DNA from: Leptospiraceae bacterium
GTDB taxonomy: Bacteria > Spirochaetota > Leptospiria > Leptospirales > Leptonemataceae
Direction of reading: 5' to 3'
NCBI GenBank assembly: GCA_025059995.1
Contig: JANXCF010000004.1
Span: 174,020 to 238,019 of the forward strand
Length of the DNA: 64,000 bases
A model generated the notes under the pieces. That model had not been told where the DNA came from. It saw only the letters and a list, made by a program, of their open reading frames with translations, and did not search any database. Numbering within the stretch: the first letter of the stretch is position 1; each line of letters begins with the position of its first letter. The translations under genes and the position numbers were made by a program. This document shows positions 42,912 through 52,511 of this stretch, in pieces.

Positions 42912-44306
42912 ATGGCAAAATTTAATTATATTCTTTTGGGTTTTGCAGAATTAGGTTTCTTTTTCGTAGAAATTATAATTCGACTCTATCTCTTAAAATA
43001 TTATACTGATGAGATAAAACTCGATCCGAAATTAGCAGGTATTGCGATTTCAATATCCCTTCTTTGGGATGCTATATCCGATCCTCTTATGGGCTATATT
43101 TCTGATCATTTTCCTTTGGTGATAAGGACTAAAAATCAAGTTTGGAAGAAGAAGCGTGTTTTTTACATGATTCTGGGGTCTCTTTTTACTTCTTTATTTT
43201 TTATCGTTCTATTTCTGGATTTTATAAAAGAAAGAAGCCAAGTTGAGAAATTTTTTTACTTGTTAGTTAATTATTTCTTTCTTAATACATTTCTGACCAT
43301 TATGTCCGTTCCGCATTCAGCTCTTTGCAGTGAAGCTTCTATTAATCCCAATGATAGAAATTGGATTTTTGGATTTCGATTAATTTGGGGAAATATTGGA
43401 TTGATTTTGGGGATTCTTCTTCCCACTTATTTTTCCTTGAATCAAGAAGGTGTGATAAAAAATATTTTATTTGCAGCAGTAATTCTTATAAGTGTGTGGG
43501 TATCATCTTTAGTTGGTTTTCAGCTTGATACACACGAAAAAACTTTTACTCCAAAATCTTATTTTTTTGATGTTTTTCGAACAACTAAATTTCTACTAAA
43601 AAACCAATATCTTTTTGTTTTGGTGCTCAGCTATTTTATCGCTTTTGTGGGTATCGGGATCAACTCTGCTATTGCGTTGTTCTATTATGAATATACTCTA
43701 AAGTTTTCAGAACAAGAAACGTCTCTTATTCTTTTAGTATTTTTGTTGGTTTGGACCTTTTCAGTTCCTGTTTGGATTTGGTTAGCCAAAAGATTTGAAA
43801 AAAAACACTTAATTCTTTTAGCTATTTTTTCATTAGGTTTGGGAACTGTTCTTGGGTATCCCAATTTTCCAGAAAGAGATTTGATCTACCCTTTGATTGC
43901 TTCTGTGGTTGGAGGTATCCTTGCAGCAAGTATTGTTCTAATGGATACTTTGATTGCTGATTTAACTAATTACGATTTCGTGAAATTAAGATTTCGAGAA
44001 AAACGAGATGGCTTATTTTTTGGATTTCTAAAAATGATCATTAAAGTTTCTCGAGCTGTTTCTATTTTGATCTCAAGTTTTGCTTTGGGTTTTATTGGTT
44101 TTCATGAGAATCCCTTATCTTTTGAAGTCTCAAGAAACATATCTTATATTTTTGGATATGGAGTGGGATTCTTTTTGATTTTGTCGTCGTTAGTTTTTTT
44201 GAGTTTTGATTATGATAGCAAAAAACACGAAAAGGTGATTCGGATTATACAAACTTACCAAAAGCTGAAAGAAGCTCCCCAAAACCTTTCCAAATCAATA
44301 GTTTAA
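42912..44306 (+). CDS. MFS/GPH-type transporter
   Basis: The 464-residue protein has twelve membrane helices. Its N-terminus YYTDEIKLDPKLAGIAISISLLWDAISDPLMGYISD matches the glycoside-pentoside-hexuronide (MelB-like) branch of the major facilitator superfamily. An MFS protein of this kind is often part of the photolyase/CFA light cluster. It may move a lipid or sugar; the substrate is unknown. It comes 45 bp after the helical tail gene and may be co-transcribed with it. Confidence 0.83.
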   Translation: MAKFNYILLGFAELGFFFVEIIIRLYLLKYYTDEIKLDPKLAGIAISISLLWDAISDPLMGYISDHFPLVIRTKNQVWKKKRVFYMILGSLFTSLFFIVLFLDFIKERSQVEKFFYLLVNYFFLNTFLTIMSVPHSALCSEASINPNDRNWIFGFRLIWGNIGLILGILLPTYFSLNQEGVIKNILFAAVILISVWVSSLVGFQLDTHEKTFTPKSYFFDVFRTTKFLLKNQYLFVLVLSYFIAFVGIGINSAIALFYYEYTLKFSEQETSLILLVFLLVWTFSVPVWIWLAKRFEKKHLILLAIFSLGLGTVLGYPNFPERDLIYPLIASVVGGILAASIVLMDTLIADLTNYDFVKLRFREKRDGLFFGFLKMIIKVSRAVSILISSFALGFIGFHENPLSFEVSRNISYIFGYGVGFFLILSSLVFLSFDYDSKKHEKVIRIIQTYQKLKEAPQNLSKSIV

Positions 44307-44379
44307 AAATTCGATTTGACTAAGAGTTCAAATCAAAAATTCTTGGTTGTTTAGAAAAAAATCCCTCTGGAGTTGGAAA

Positions 44380-44580
44380 ATGAAAGCAGGAATCCATCCC
44401 GAACTAAAAGATGCGGTAATCCGTTGCGTATGTGGAGCTGTTTATAAAACCAAAACCACCAAAGGAGACCTTCACGTTGAAATTTGTGCGAATTGTCATC
44501 CCTTTTACACTGGAACTCAAAAAATTGTAGATTCCGCTGGAAGAGTAGAAAAATTCAAACGTAAATACAAACTCAAATAA
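44380..44580 (+). CDS. rpmE: 50S ribosomal protein L31
   Basis: The start at the ATG at 44380 gives [16 protein letters not shown], with a GGAG site eight bases ahead; the frame extends back to 44347. The 66-residue protein has CVCG and [10 protein letters not shown], the zinc-binding (C+) form of L31, and the standard [10 protein letters not shown] end. It sits just upstream of the MoxR operon with a 1-bp gap. Confidence 0.95.
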   Translation: MKAGIHPELKDAVIRCVCGAVYKTKTTKGDLHVEICANCHPFYTGTQKIVDSAGRVEKFKRKYKLK

Positions 44581-44581
44581 C

Positions 44582-45577
44582 ATGCAACCAAAAGAAGAAA
44601 GGATCCCTCCTGAATACTTTCAGATTGCAAGAGAAGGCATTTTTCGCCTCATGGCGAACATCAAAAGTGTTATCACCATCAAAACCCAAAAGTTGGAATA
44701 TATTTTAGCTGCTAAGATTGCTGGAGGTCATGTAATTTTGGCTGACTCTCATGGTGTGGGAAAAACTTCTCTTGCTAAAGCTTTAGCAGGTTCAATTCGT
44801 TGGAATCACACAAGCATCAATCGTCAGGGCATTCCGATCGAAAGTTTTTCTCGTATCCAATGCACAGTGGATTTGCTCCCACAAGACATCTTGGGTTTCA
44901 ATCAATTTGACATTAAGAATAATCAATATCGATTCAACAAAGGACCTATTTTTGCTCATTTTATCCTCACGGACGAAATTAATTTACTAACCCCCAAAAC
45001 TCAAGGTTCTTTCTTCCAAGTAATGGAAGAACAAACCGTCACCATCGAAGGAACAACATACGAAATCCCTGATCCTTTTTTCATCATTGCTACCATGAAC
45101 CTAAAAGGAGCTCATTTGTTTCCACTTCCTGCTCCTCAGTTAGATCGATTCATGATTCGAATCTCTATGGGTTATCCAGAAGAAAACGAAGAAAGTTCCA
45201 TTATCGAAAAACACGGAAAAGAAAATTCATGGGATGGATTTGGACCCGTTATTGAAGATAAAGAACTACTGGCTTGGCAGAAGTTAGTGGATCATGTTAG
45301 CCTATCGAGAGAAGTCATCGACTATATAACCAGAATCATCCGAAAAACTCGTCATCATCCAGGTGTTATAACTGGTGCAAGTCCAAGAGCGGGTATTAAA
45401 CTCTCAAGGGCAAGTAGAGCCTTGGCCCTCATTCGTGGAATGGATTATGTATCGATCGACATTGTAAAAGAGATGGCAGTTCCAGTGCTGGCTCATCGTT
45501 TGGAGTTAGAGGACCCAGCGATGGATGCTAATGAAATCATTACTCAGGTTCTAAAAGAAGTTCCCACGAAGGTGTGA
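44582..45577 (+). CDS. MoxR-family AAA+ ATPase
   Basis: The 331-residue protein has Walker A DSHGVGKTSLAKAL, a Walker B-like FILTDEINLLTPKTQ, sensor-1 IIATMN and the arginine finger region QLDRFMIRISMGYP. This is a standard MoxR. With DUF58 and a transglutaminase gene downstream it forms a well-known operon type that handles or assembles envelope or exported proteins. The start ATG follows the L31 stop at once. The 3' end overlaps the DUF58 gene by 4 bp. Confidence 0.93.
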   Translation: MQPKEERIPPEYFQIAREGIFRLMANIKSVITIKTQKLEYILAAKIAGGHVILADSHGVGKTSLAKALAGSIRWNHTSINRQGIPIESFSRIQCTVDLLPQDILGFNQFDIKNNQYRFNKGPIFAHFILTDEINLLTPKTQGSFFQVMEEQTVTIEGTTYEIPDPFFIIATMNLKGAHLFPLPAPQLDRFMIRISMGYPEENEESSIIEKHGKENSWDGFGPVIEDKELLAWQKLVDHVSLSREVIDYITRIIRKTRHHPGVITGASPRAGIKLSRASRALALIRGMDYVSIDIVKEMAVPVLAHRLELEDPAMDANEIITQVLKEVPTKV

Positions 45578-46827
45578 TGTTTCAAAAACTCTATGAAGGT
45601 TTTTCTCTTTACTATCCTTTTACGTGGAATGGCACTTTTCTTTTAGTGATCAGTTTATTTTTGTTGGGAATTGCGTGGGGGACGTTAAACATGTTTGCTT
45701 TAATCTTTTCTATTTTGGGGATTTTTTGGCTGGTTTTTGTGATGATAGTAGGTTTCATTTCAAAAATCCGAAATCAAGAAAGCTATGTTCTTTGTGAATT
45801 ACAGCAAACTATTTATTCTCGATTGATCAATCAACATATCCAAGTTTCAGCTGAAAGTATCAGCGTTCCTTTTTTTTTAAGAATGCATTATATCCTGAAG
45901 GGGAAAATCAAAGTTGGAAGAAAGGCTTTTTTTTATCTTTACTTTGAGGGTTCAAAACTTCCCTCTGAGAATTTTGTTTCAATTCCTGTTTATTTTCCTT
46001 TTTGTGGGATAGCTAATTTAAAAGGTTATGCTTTCATCAAAGACATTTTGAATCTAATCAAAATTCCCCTGAAAAAACCCGATGAAATCAAAATTTCCAT
46101 CCATCCACCGTTGTTTTCAGAAAAACCTCAAATTCAAATCATGCCTTCATCAACTTTAGAAAGCACAAAGAAGATACAAACTTCAGATGAAGAAAAATAC
46201 TTCATGAGGGAATACATTCCTGGGGATCGACTAAAAGACATCAACTGGAAGAGTTCCATCAAGTTAAATGAACTAATCACGAAAATCTCTCCTTTATCGC
46301 CAGAAGAGTCAAAAACCATTCACATCGAAATCCGTCCTTATCACTATCACAAAAACAAAGATGGTATTAACGCCATCCTGCAAATCAATTACCTAAAGAG
46401 CTGGGTGCTCTCATTCATAAGAGCATGGAAACAACAAAACCCAAAATACAAATTTCATGTCAACACAGGAAAAGAAATCCTACACGTAAACGAGGACAAC
46501 GACATAGAAATCCTCTCAAGAAAGCTTTCAGAGTTAGAATACATAACTCAGCCAAGCTTGATTGATCCTTCAAATTCCTTAGAGAAATTTATTTTTTCCA
46601 CGAGTTTTGATATCCATCTTCATGATTATCTTCAAAATGCGAAATCTAAAATCTATCTATTTCACGTTGGGTATGGGGAAAAACGAAAAGTAGGTGTTTT
46701 AAAAACTCCAAGTTTGAATGTTCTTCCTGGTTTGTGGGTTTTTCGTAAGGAAAGATTAAACTCCCAACCCCCCAAACCTATGATAGGAAAATTAATAGAA
46801 GAATCCCTAAAAGCTGTTATAATTTAG
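45574..46827 (+). CDS. DUF58 protein
   Basis: The 417-residue protein has two N-terminal membrane helices (about residues 15-65) and a DUF58 body with REYIPGDRLKDINWKSS (the usual YxxGDxxRxIxWxxSA). Beyond that it is divergent, with a vWA-like fold. Such proteins partner with MoxR ATPases. The start may be at the second Met. The gene overlaps moxR by 4 bp and is followed three bases later by the transglutaminase gene. Confidence 0.9.
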   Translation: MMFQKLYEGFSLYYPFTWNGTFLLVISLFLLGIAWGTLNMFALIFSILGIFWLVFVMIVGFISKIRNQESYVLCELQQTIYSRLINQHIQVSAESISVPFFLRMHYILKGKIKVGRKAFFYLYFEGSKLPSENFVSIPVYFPFCGIANLKGYAFIKDILNLIKIPLKKPDEIKISIHPPLFSEKPQIQIMPSSTLESTKKIQTSDEEKYFMREYIPGDRLKDINWKSSIKLNELITKISPLSPEESKTIHIEIRPYHYHKNKDGINAILQINYLKSWVLSFIRAWKQQNPKYKFHVNTGKEILHVNEDNDIEILSRKLSELEYITQPSLIDPSNSLEKFIFSTSFDIHLHDYLQNAKSKIYLFHVGYGEKRKVGVLKTPSLNVLPGLWVFRKERLNSQPPKPMIGKLIEESLKAVII

Positions 46828-46830
46828 AAT

Positions 46831-49143
46831 ATGAAGTTTTTACAAGAACATGCCCTGTTTATCACAAGGTTTTTTTTATACATAACCGCATTGATTTTTC
46901 CTTTTTTCCATCCTGCCATTGCCGTTTCCCATGATCTTTATACGAAGATTACGTTGTTGTTTCTTCTTCCCCTTTCGATGATCTTTGGTTATTTCTTGAT
47001 ACCACCCAGATGGGATTTCAAAAAAAGCCTAATTACTTTGATGGTGATTTTTTTTGTGACTTCTCTCATTTTCTTTCCTTTTGATATGAGCTTACTTTTT
47101 CCTTTTGCTGTTGTATTATGGGGGTATTTTAGCACCTTGTTAATTTTTCAATCTCAAGGAAAGTTTCCTTTTTTTGCTACTTTGGAGATTTTTCTTTTGA
47201 TAACGATTTATTATCAGCTCTTACAATATAGTCGATCCTCTGAAGAAGTAGCACAAGCGAGTGAAGGTATCAATAATTTACTGATAGCCATACTACTTTT
47301 TAGTTTTATCTTACATTCTTTGACTTTATACATCAGTTTTTTTGGTGGAAAGAGTATTTCGAAATACAAAAAAGAACTTTCACTTTTTGCTGTCATTGGG
47401 ATTCCGTTGTTTTTGTTCATTGCCTTCATGATACCTCCTGATTTCGTAAAACATCAAGTAGTCTATAACCCATTAGAGCCTGAGCCTCCATTAACTCCGA
47501 TGGAGGGGGATGGTTTCTTCGATAGAAGACAAGGTGGAGGTCAAGAAGAGAACTTTCGCAACGGAAAACCACTTGGAAAACGCAAAGAAAAATTTCCCTC
47601 GGAATTACACAATCCTAATCCTGATCAACAAAACCAAGGAGGAGAATCCTCAAGATCAGAACAAGAAAACCCACAGCCAAGAGAGAAAAACCGTTTAGAG
47701 GGGGTTCCTTCTGAGATGTGGGAACAATTCAAAAGTTCCCAACATTCAAAAGGAAAACAAATAGCTGTGATGGTGATTGCATCAGAAATCCAACCCATTT
47801 ACGCAGCAGAAAGTTATTTAGTCAGGTATGAACCCCAAACTGGATTTTTGATTGATGAACAAGAAATGTTGAACCAACTTAAAAACCTTCACCTGATTTC
47901 TACATGGAATGATCCAGAAAAACCTTTGGATGAAAAACGATCTCCCTATTCAATTTTTTATCTATCAACTCTAAAGGATCGTGTTATCGCTTATCGACCC
48001 TTTCAAATCGAACCTACAATCAAAGATGAAAGATACTACCCTTTTGAGTTTTCTTATATCGCTATTAGTGGAGTCAGTATATCCAAACCTGAGGATTGGA
48101 AAAATTTGACCTTACAAGACTTATCCCAAGAACCTAACTTCTCAGTAGAAAAGTATTTATCGTTGAATTTAAGCAAAGAAGAGGAACAACTTTTGAAATC
48201 TCATGTTAAATCTCTCCTTGCCTCGAAAAATCCTTCAAACTATTTTGATGTTTTGAATTCCATCTTAGAAAGTTATCGAACTTATAAATACAAATTAGGT
48301 TTCCAAGAAAAAACTGATTTCAATCAAATCAAAGATTTTCTTTTCAAGACAAAAGAAGGCGACTGCACGGAATTCTCAGCAGCAACAGCTCTACTACTTC
48401 GCAGTGCCAACATCCCAGCAAGAGTAGTTCATGGTTGGATTGCTTCCCGGGATTTACAAACCCCAGCTCATGTAGGAGGAGTCTATCATTTAAGAAAAAA
48501 GATCCCTTCTTTGCAGAAATATGAATTAAAAGATCTTTATTTAGTAACCACAGCACATCGACATGCTTGGGTGCAGGTATATTTTCCCAAATTTGGATGG
48601 GTGGATATTGAAACTACTTCTTTTGCTATCCCTCCTGATCCTGAATTTGATCCCAATGCTCAAGATGTGGTGATCCCGTTGATTGACGAGCCCATCCCTC
48701 TCAAAAAAGAAAAATTCGATTTCCCTTTTACGTTATTTTTCACGTTTGTTGGAAGTTTGATCGTTCTGACTTTAATGGTTTTGTATTTTTATAAAGTCTT
48801 TTTATATACTTTTCTCTTCTTTGCAACACGAAGATACAACCCCAGAGCTACGAATTACCTTAACCGACTTCTTTACATGAAGCTTTATGATTATGGTTTC
48901 CCCAAGCGTAAAATCTATGAAACTCCATTGGATTATATCTCAAAAGTTCCTCAAACTGAACGGTTTGCAAAATTGATTACAGAATTAAAGTTTCGTATCA
49001 GTCTACCTCAACAAGAAAAAGAGCTACGATACCAAGAACTACTTGACGAATACAAAATGCTTTCTCAAACCCTAAAACCAAAAACGATATGGAAAAAACT
49101 CAAGTATCTACTCTCTCTGAAAGGGATTTTCTACAAGCAATGA
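46831..49143 (+). CDS. Membrane transglutaminase-like protein (TgpA type)
   Basis: The 770-residue protein has about six membrane helices in the first 200 residues, a periplasmic region with a charged Gln/Glu/Asn-rich linker (about residues 228-300), and a transglutaminase fold with GDCTEFSAATALLLRSANIPARVVHGW (catalytic Cys near 511) and HAWVQVYFPKFGWVDIETT (His near 579 and Asp). A further membrane helix lies near 635, then a cytoplasmic tail. This is the TgpA/DUF3488 layout, the third member of the MoxR-DUF58 operon. The substrate is probably an envelope protein or peptide. Confidence 0.9.
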   Translation: MKFLQEHALFITRFFLYITALIFPFFHPAIAVSHDLYTKITLLFLLPLSMIFGYFLIPPRWDFKKSLITLMVIFFVTSLIFFPFDMSLLFPFAVVLWGYFSTLLIFQSQGKFPFFATLEIFLLITIYYQLLQYSRSSEEVAQASEGINNLLIAILLFSFILHSLTLYISFFGGKSISKYKKELSLFAVIGIPLFLFIAFMIPPDFVKHQVVYNPLEPEPPLTPMEGDGFFDRRQGGGQEENFRNGKPLGKRKEKFPSELHNPNPDQQNQGGESSRSEQENPQPREKNRLEGVPSEMWEQFKSSQHSKGKQIAVMVIASEIQPIYAAESYLVRYEPQTGFLIDEQEMLNQLKNLHLISTWNDPEKPLDEKRSPYSIFYLSTLKDRVIAYRPFQIEPTIKDERYYPFEFSYIAISGVSISKPEDWKNLTLQDLSQEPNFSVEKYLSLNLSKEEEQLLKSHVKSLLASKNPSNYFDVLNSILESYRTYKYKLGFQEKTDFNQIKDFLFKTKEGDCTEFSAATALLLRSANIPARVVHGWIASRDLQTPAHVGGVYHLRKKIPSLQKYELKDLYLVTTAHRHAWVQVYFPKFGWVDIETTSFAIPPDPEFDPNAQDVVIPLIDEPIPLKKEKFDFPFTLFFTFVGSLIVLTLMVLYFYKVFLYTFLFFATRRYNPRATNYLNRLLYMKLYDYGFPKRKIYETPLDYISKVPQTERFAKLITELKFRISLPQQEKELRYQELLDEYKMLSQTLKPKTIWKKLKYLLSLKGIFYKQ

Positions 49144-50396
49144 AAGCCATAAGTTCAATTTTGTTTCTTTTATTGATAGTAAATTGTTCGAAACAATACA
49201 ATTGGATTGAATATCGAGGTCATCAAGGTTCAGGTTATACTTCCGAACACATTTTTCCGCCTTTAGGATTAAAGTGGAAGATCAAAATCCAAGAAGAACG
49301 AATGAGAGCCAAAAGGGCTTTTAATCCCCCCATTGTGATCGATGATGTGATTTACTTTGGATCTCCTGATGGCAACTTCTATGCTTTTGATTTGAACACT
49401 GGTTATATGAAGTGGATTTTTAAAACCAAAGGAGCAGTGAATTCTGTTCCTTTTGCAGATGATCAAAATGTTTACTTCGGTTCTAATGATGGAAATGTCT
49501 ATGCCGTAAATCGAAAAACTGGCGAAGAAGTTTGGTCCTTTTACACAGGAAAAACCGTGCAATCCTTAGTTCTTCGATACAAAGACTATATTATCTTTAC
49601 AAGTGATACAGGAGCTACGTATTTTTTGGATTTAGATGGAAAGCCGGTCTTTCAACTCCCTAATCCTGTGTGGTCTCATCATACTTTTCAAGTTCAAGAT
49701 GATATTGTTTATTGGGCACCTCAAGGAAGAAGATTTGGCGCTTATGACATCAATCAACGAAGATTTCTTTGGTATGTTGATGTTACAGCCCCCTACCCAT
49801 TATGGTATTCATTCCCTGCGATTGATGATGAAAATATTTATTTTTCCTCGAGTTTCTACAAGGGTTATGAAGTGGAATTTAACTACTATGCTGTTAATCG
49901 ATTTACAGGTGAGCTAAAGTGGCAATATACTGATACATATCAACATAGTCTGTATTATCCTGTCAATGAATATACTTTGTTTTTGGATCACGTAGAACTC
50001 TTGGATTATCTGGCTCCAACTTTATGGGAAAATTTAGTGATTTACACCAGTGGAGATACGATAGTTCGTGCTTTTGATAAAAACTCAGGGGATCTCGTTT
50101 GGACCAAAAAATTAGACTTTCCTTCTTCTTCAGCTCCAACAGTTGCAGGGGCTCGGATTTATTTTGGGGTCAATGGGATTAGTGAGGCTACGGACTCAGG
50201 TTTGTTTGTTCAAGCACCAAAACTGGTTTGTCTTTCCGCAAAAGACGGAACCACCCTATGGGAATATCCCACAGAGGGTGCAGTTTTAAACTCACCTTTG
50301 ATATCGAATGGGAAAATCATTTTAGGGACTGATGAAAACGTATTTTACGTTTTGGAGGAAGTGTTTCATTTTGAGATTTTTCCTTTCTTGAGATAA
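49140..50396 (+). CDS. PQQ-type beta-propeller lipoprotein
   Basis: The ATG at 49140 overlaps the transglutaminase stop (ATGA) and gives a signal peptide ending in LLLIVNC, a lipobox at Cys17. The 418-residue mature part is made of WD/PQQ-like repeats: FGSPDGNFYAFDLNTGYMKW, FGSNDGNVYAVNRKTGEEVW and TSGDTIVRAFDKNSGDLVW. This is the fold of BamB and of PQQ dehydrogenase propellers, but catalytic PQQ residues are not evident. It may be a BamB-like assembly or a sensor part of the operon. The frame upstream to 49089 has no support. Confidence 0.86.
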   Translation: MKAISSILFLLLIVNCSKQYNWIEYRGHQGSGYTSEHIFPPLGLKWKIKIQEERMRAKRAFNPPIVIDDVIYFGSPDGNFYAFDLNTGYMKWIFKTKGAVNSVPFADDQNVYFGSNDGNVYAVNRKTGEEVWSFYTGKTVQSLVLRYKDYIIFTSDTGATYFLDLDGKPVFQLPNPVWSHHTFQVQDDIVYWAPQGRRFGAYDINQRRFLWYVDVTAPYPLWYSFPAIDDENIYFSSSFYKGYEVEFNYYAVNRFTGELKWQYTDTYQHSLYYPVNEYTLFLDHVELLDYLAPTLWENLVIYTSGDTIVRAFDKNSGDLVWTKKLDFPSSSAPTVAGARIYFGVNGISEATDSGLFVQAPKLVCLSAKDGTTLWEYPTEGAVLNSPLISNGKIILGTDENVFYVLEEVFHFEIFPFLR

Positions 50397-50405
50397 TAGA
50401 AATAA

Positions 50406-51266
50406 TCACCTCGCAACCTCGTTGATAAGTTTTCCTAAGAGGTTATCATGTGTTGTAATGGATTTTTGATTGGCTTCGTATTCCCTTTGGACCTCGATCA
50501 TTTTTGTCATCTCCCGAACGATATTGACATTCGATGCTTCTAAATATCCCTGTAATATCTTGGGAAAAAATTCTTCTTTAAATTCAAGCATAGGTCCTGA
50601 TTCAGGAGTAATGGAATAAAAACTATTCCCCTCTTTTTTGAGTTCTCTTGGAAATTCCACTGTTCGTATTTTGATACGATCTAGAAGCACGGGTTCTTCC
50701 CATTGGTTCTGTGTTTCATTTGTGCCAATTAAAGGGTCATTTCCATACTTTCGATTGATCCAAATCTCTCCGTTTTCTTTCACAATCCAGTTCCAACGAG
50801 AAACTCTGATGGGTCCTTTTTCCCCCAACAAAGGAAAACCATCATGAGTCACAAGAAATCCATCTTTGTCTAATGTGAAATTTCCACTTCGTGTAAGCTT
50901 CTCACCTCGATCCGTAAGAACCACAAAAAAAGCAGGAGACTCCATACTTTTGTCATCTATGGCAAGATCAAAATGATTGTCGGTTTTCTTGAGAGCTCCC
51001 TTTTCGAAACGGATAAAGACTTCATTCAACTCCACACCCGTTCCAAGTTTTCCCACAATAGGTGCCAAATCAAAGCTTCCTATGGGAACCCAACCTAATC
51101 CATCATCCCTCGTTCTTCGAATCAACATCTCTGGAAAGGATTTAAAGATTGCATCTTCTGCTTTGAAGGCTGTTTTATCGACATTGGCAAGATTATTGGC
51201 AATCACATCCATTTTGTAGTGGTTCATAATCATGCCCGTTGCTGCGGTGTAGATACCTCTTAACAT
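50406..51266 (-). CDS. Flagellar hook/basal-body rod protein (FlgF/FlgG-like)
   Basis: The 286-residue protein starts [37 protein letters not shown], the standard rod/hook N-terminus, and ends [38 protein letters not shown], the conserved C-terminal helix. The middle [23 protein letters not shown] is typical of FlgG/FlgF. It is divergent from the ATP-grasp gene, 42 bp away. It supports a periplasmic flagellum. FlgF and FlgG are close, so the letter is not certain. Confidence 0.9.
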   Translation of the reverse strand: MLRGIYTAATGMIMNHYKMDVIANNLANVDKTAFKAEDAIFKSFPEMLIRRTRDDGLGWVPIGSFDLAPIVGKLGTGVELNEVFIRFEKGALKKTDNHFDLAIDDKSMESPAFFVVLTDRGEKLTRSGNFTLDKDGFLVTHDGFPLLGEKGPIRVSRWNWIVKENGEIWINRKYGNDPLIGTNETQNQWEEPVLLDRIKIRTVEFPRELKKEGNSFYSITPESGPMLEFKEEFFPKILQGYLEASNVNIVREMTKMIEVQREYEANQKSITTHDNLLGKLINEVAR

Positions 51267-51308
51267 ATTGATTCTTTCGGTTGTTTTTTCATTTTGGCTA
51301 ATCGATTT

Positions 51309-52511
51309 ATGTTTGTCAGTTTAGGCGCAGGAAAAAATCAAATCCCTCTCATAACAGCTCTGAAAAACCTCCAAATCCCGGTGATTGGCATCGACCAGAA
51401 TCCCAACTCCATTGGAAAAAAATATTGTGATGTATTTTATCAGAATTCCATCTATGATAAAGAAAAGATTATAAAGCTCCTTAGACCTTACAAAAATCAA
51501 CTTTTAGGGATATATACACGTTCTTTTGGAAAGGCAATTCAAATAGCAAATGAATTGGCTTTTTTACTGGAACTACCCCATAATCCCATCAATGCTATCC
51601 AACAGTATCAAGATAAAAAAAATATCATAAAGATCGCTCTACATCATAGAGACCTAAAAACCCAAAAAAACATGATAGAAAACTTAAACAACGCAAAAAC
51701 ATGGATCATCAAACCCAAAGATAGTTATTGCTTCTATGCAAAAAAAAACATCATTCTCGAAAAAAACTGGGACAAAGTTCAACCTTACCTTCAAAACGAA
51801 AACTTTATTGTTGAACCCTATTATGAAGGAAGTGAGTATATTTTTTTTGGAGTTGTGATCGATGGACAACTCTATCCTTTACTCATAACCCAAAAAGAAC
51901 GTATCTTAGAAGGTGAACTAATCTTTTGTGATTTTTCTCATTTTTTTCCAAATGATTTGGATCCAGAAACAAAATACAAAATCTTTCAAATTTGCCAGTA
52001 TATCGTTAAAAAAACAGAAATCCAAATAGGACCTTTTTTAGCGGAATTTGTGGTTTCAAAAAATGAAATTTTTTTCATCGAAGCTGCTCCTGAAATCGGA
52101 GGAGAAGGTATTCCTGATTTTATGTTTCCTGAAATCTTAAACATACCTTATTTCGAAATGATTGTCGACCTTTATTCAAAAAAACCTATTAAGAATAAAA
52201 ACTTTTACAAAGAACTCTTATATAAAAAACTTTTAGAAAAAAAAGAAAAATCAATGCTTATACAATTTATTCTTCAAGAAGAGAGCTATTTTCAAAACTT
52301 GATTTTTCCTAAGGAACTCTATATGTCTCCCTACTATTACTATTCTGAAATTCTAAAAGATCCAAACACAAAAACCTATTACCAAAATAAAAACCAAGAT
52401 CGTTTAGGATTTTTTGTTTTGAGTGGAAAGGTTCCTTTAGAAATTCTTCAAAAAGAAAAAGACATCATACTCAAAAAAACCATCATCAATTATTCTGAAA
52501 ATTCTCTATAG
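51309..52511 (+). CDS. ATP-grasp enzyme of unknown substrate
   Basis: From the ATG at 51309, about 400 residues. The N-terminal domain, [29 protein letters not shown], resembles a pre-ATP-grasp fold. The ATP-grasp part has [33 protein letters not shown] and the Mg site [25 protein letters not shown]. The last 100 residues are unlike known families. Carboxylate-amine ligases of this type make peptides or modify small acids; the substrate is not visible. The frame reaches 51294 through a TTG, not used. It overlaps the convergent gene by 26 bp. Confidence 0.78.
   Translation: MFVSLGAGKNQIPLITALKNLQIPVIGIDQNPNSIGKKYCDVFYQNSIYDKEKIIKLLRPYKNQLLGIYTRSFGKAIQIANELAFLLELPHNPINAIQQYQDKKNIIKIALHHRDLKTQKNMIENLNNAKTWIIKPKDSYCFYAKKNIILEKNWDKVQPYLQNENFIVEPYYEGSEYIFFGVVIDGQLYPLLITQKERILEGELIFCDFSHFFPNDLDPETKYKIFQICQYIVKKTEIQIGPFLAEFVVSKNEIFFIEAAPEIGGEGIPDFMFPEILNIPYFEMIVDLYSKKPIKNKNFYKELLYKKLLEKKEKSMLIQFILQEESYFQNLIFPKELYMSPYYYYSEILKDPNTKTYYQNKNQDRLGFFVLSGKVPLEILQKEKDIILKKTIINYSENSL

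Noticed and set aside
44313..44334. Stem-loop GATTTGA/TCAAATC between the MFS gene and rpmE as a terminator
   Set aside because: The stem is only 7 AT-rich bases and is followed by A, not T, so it does not look like an intrinsic terminator on the plus strand.
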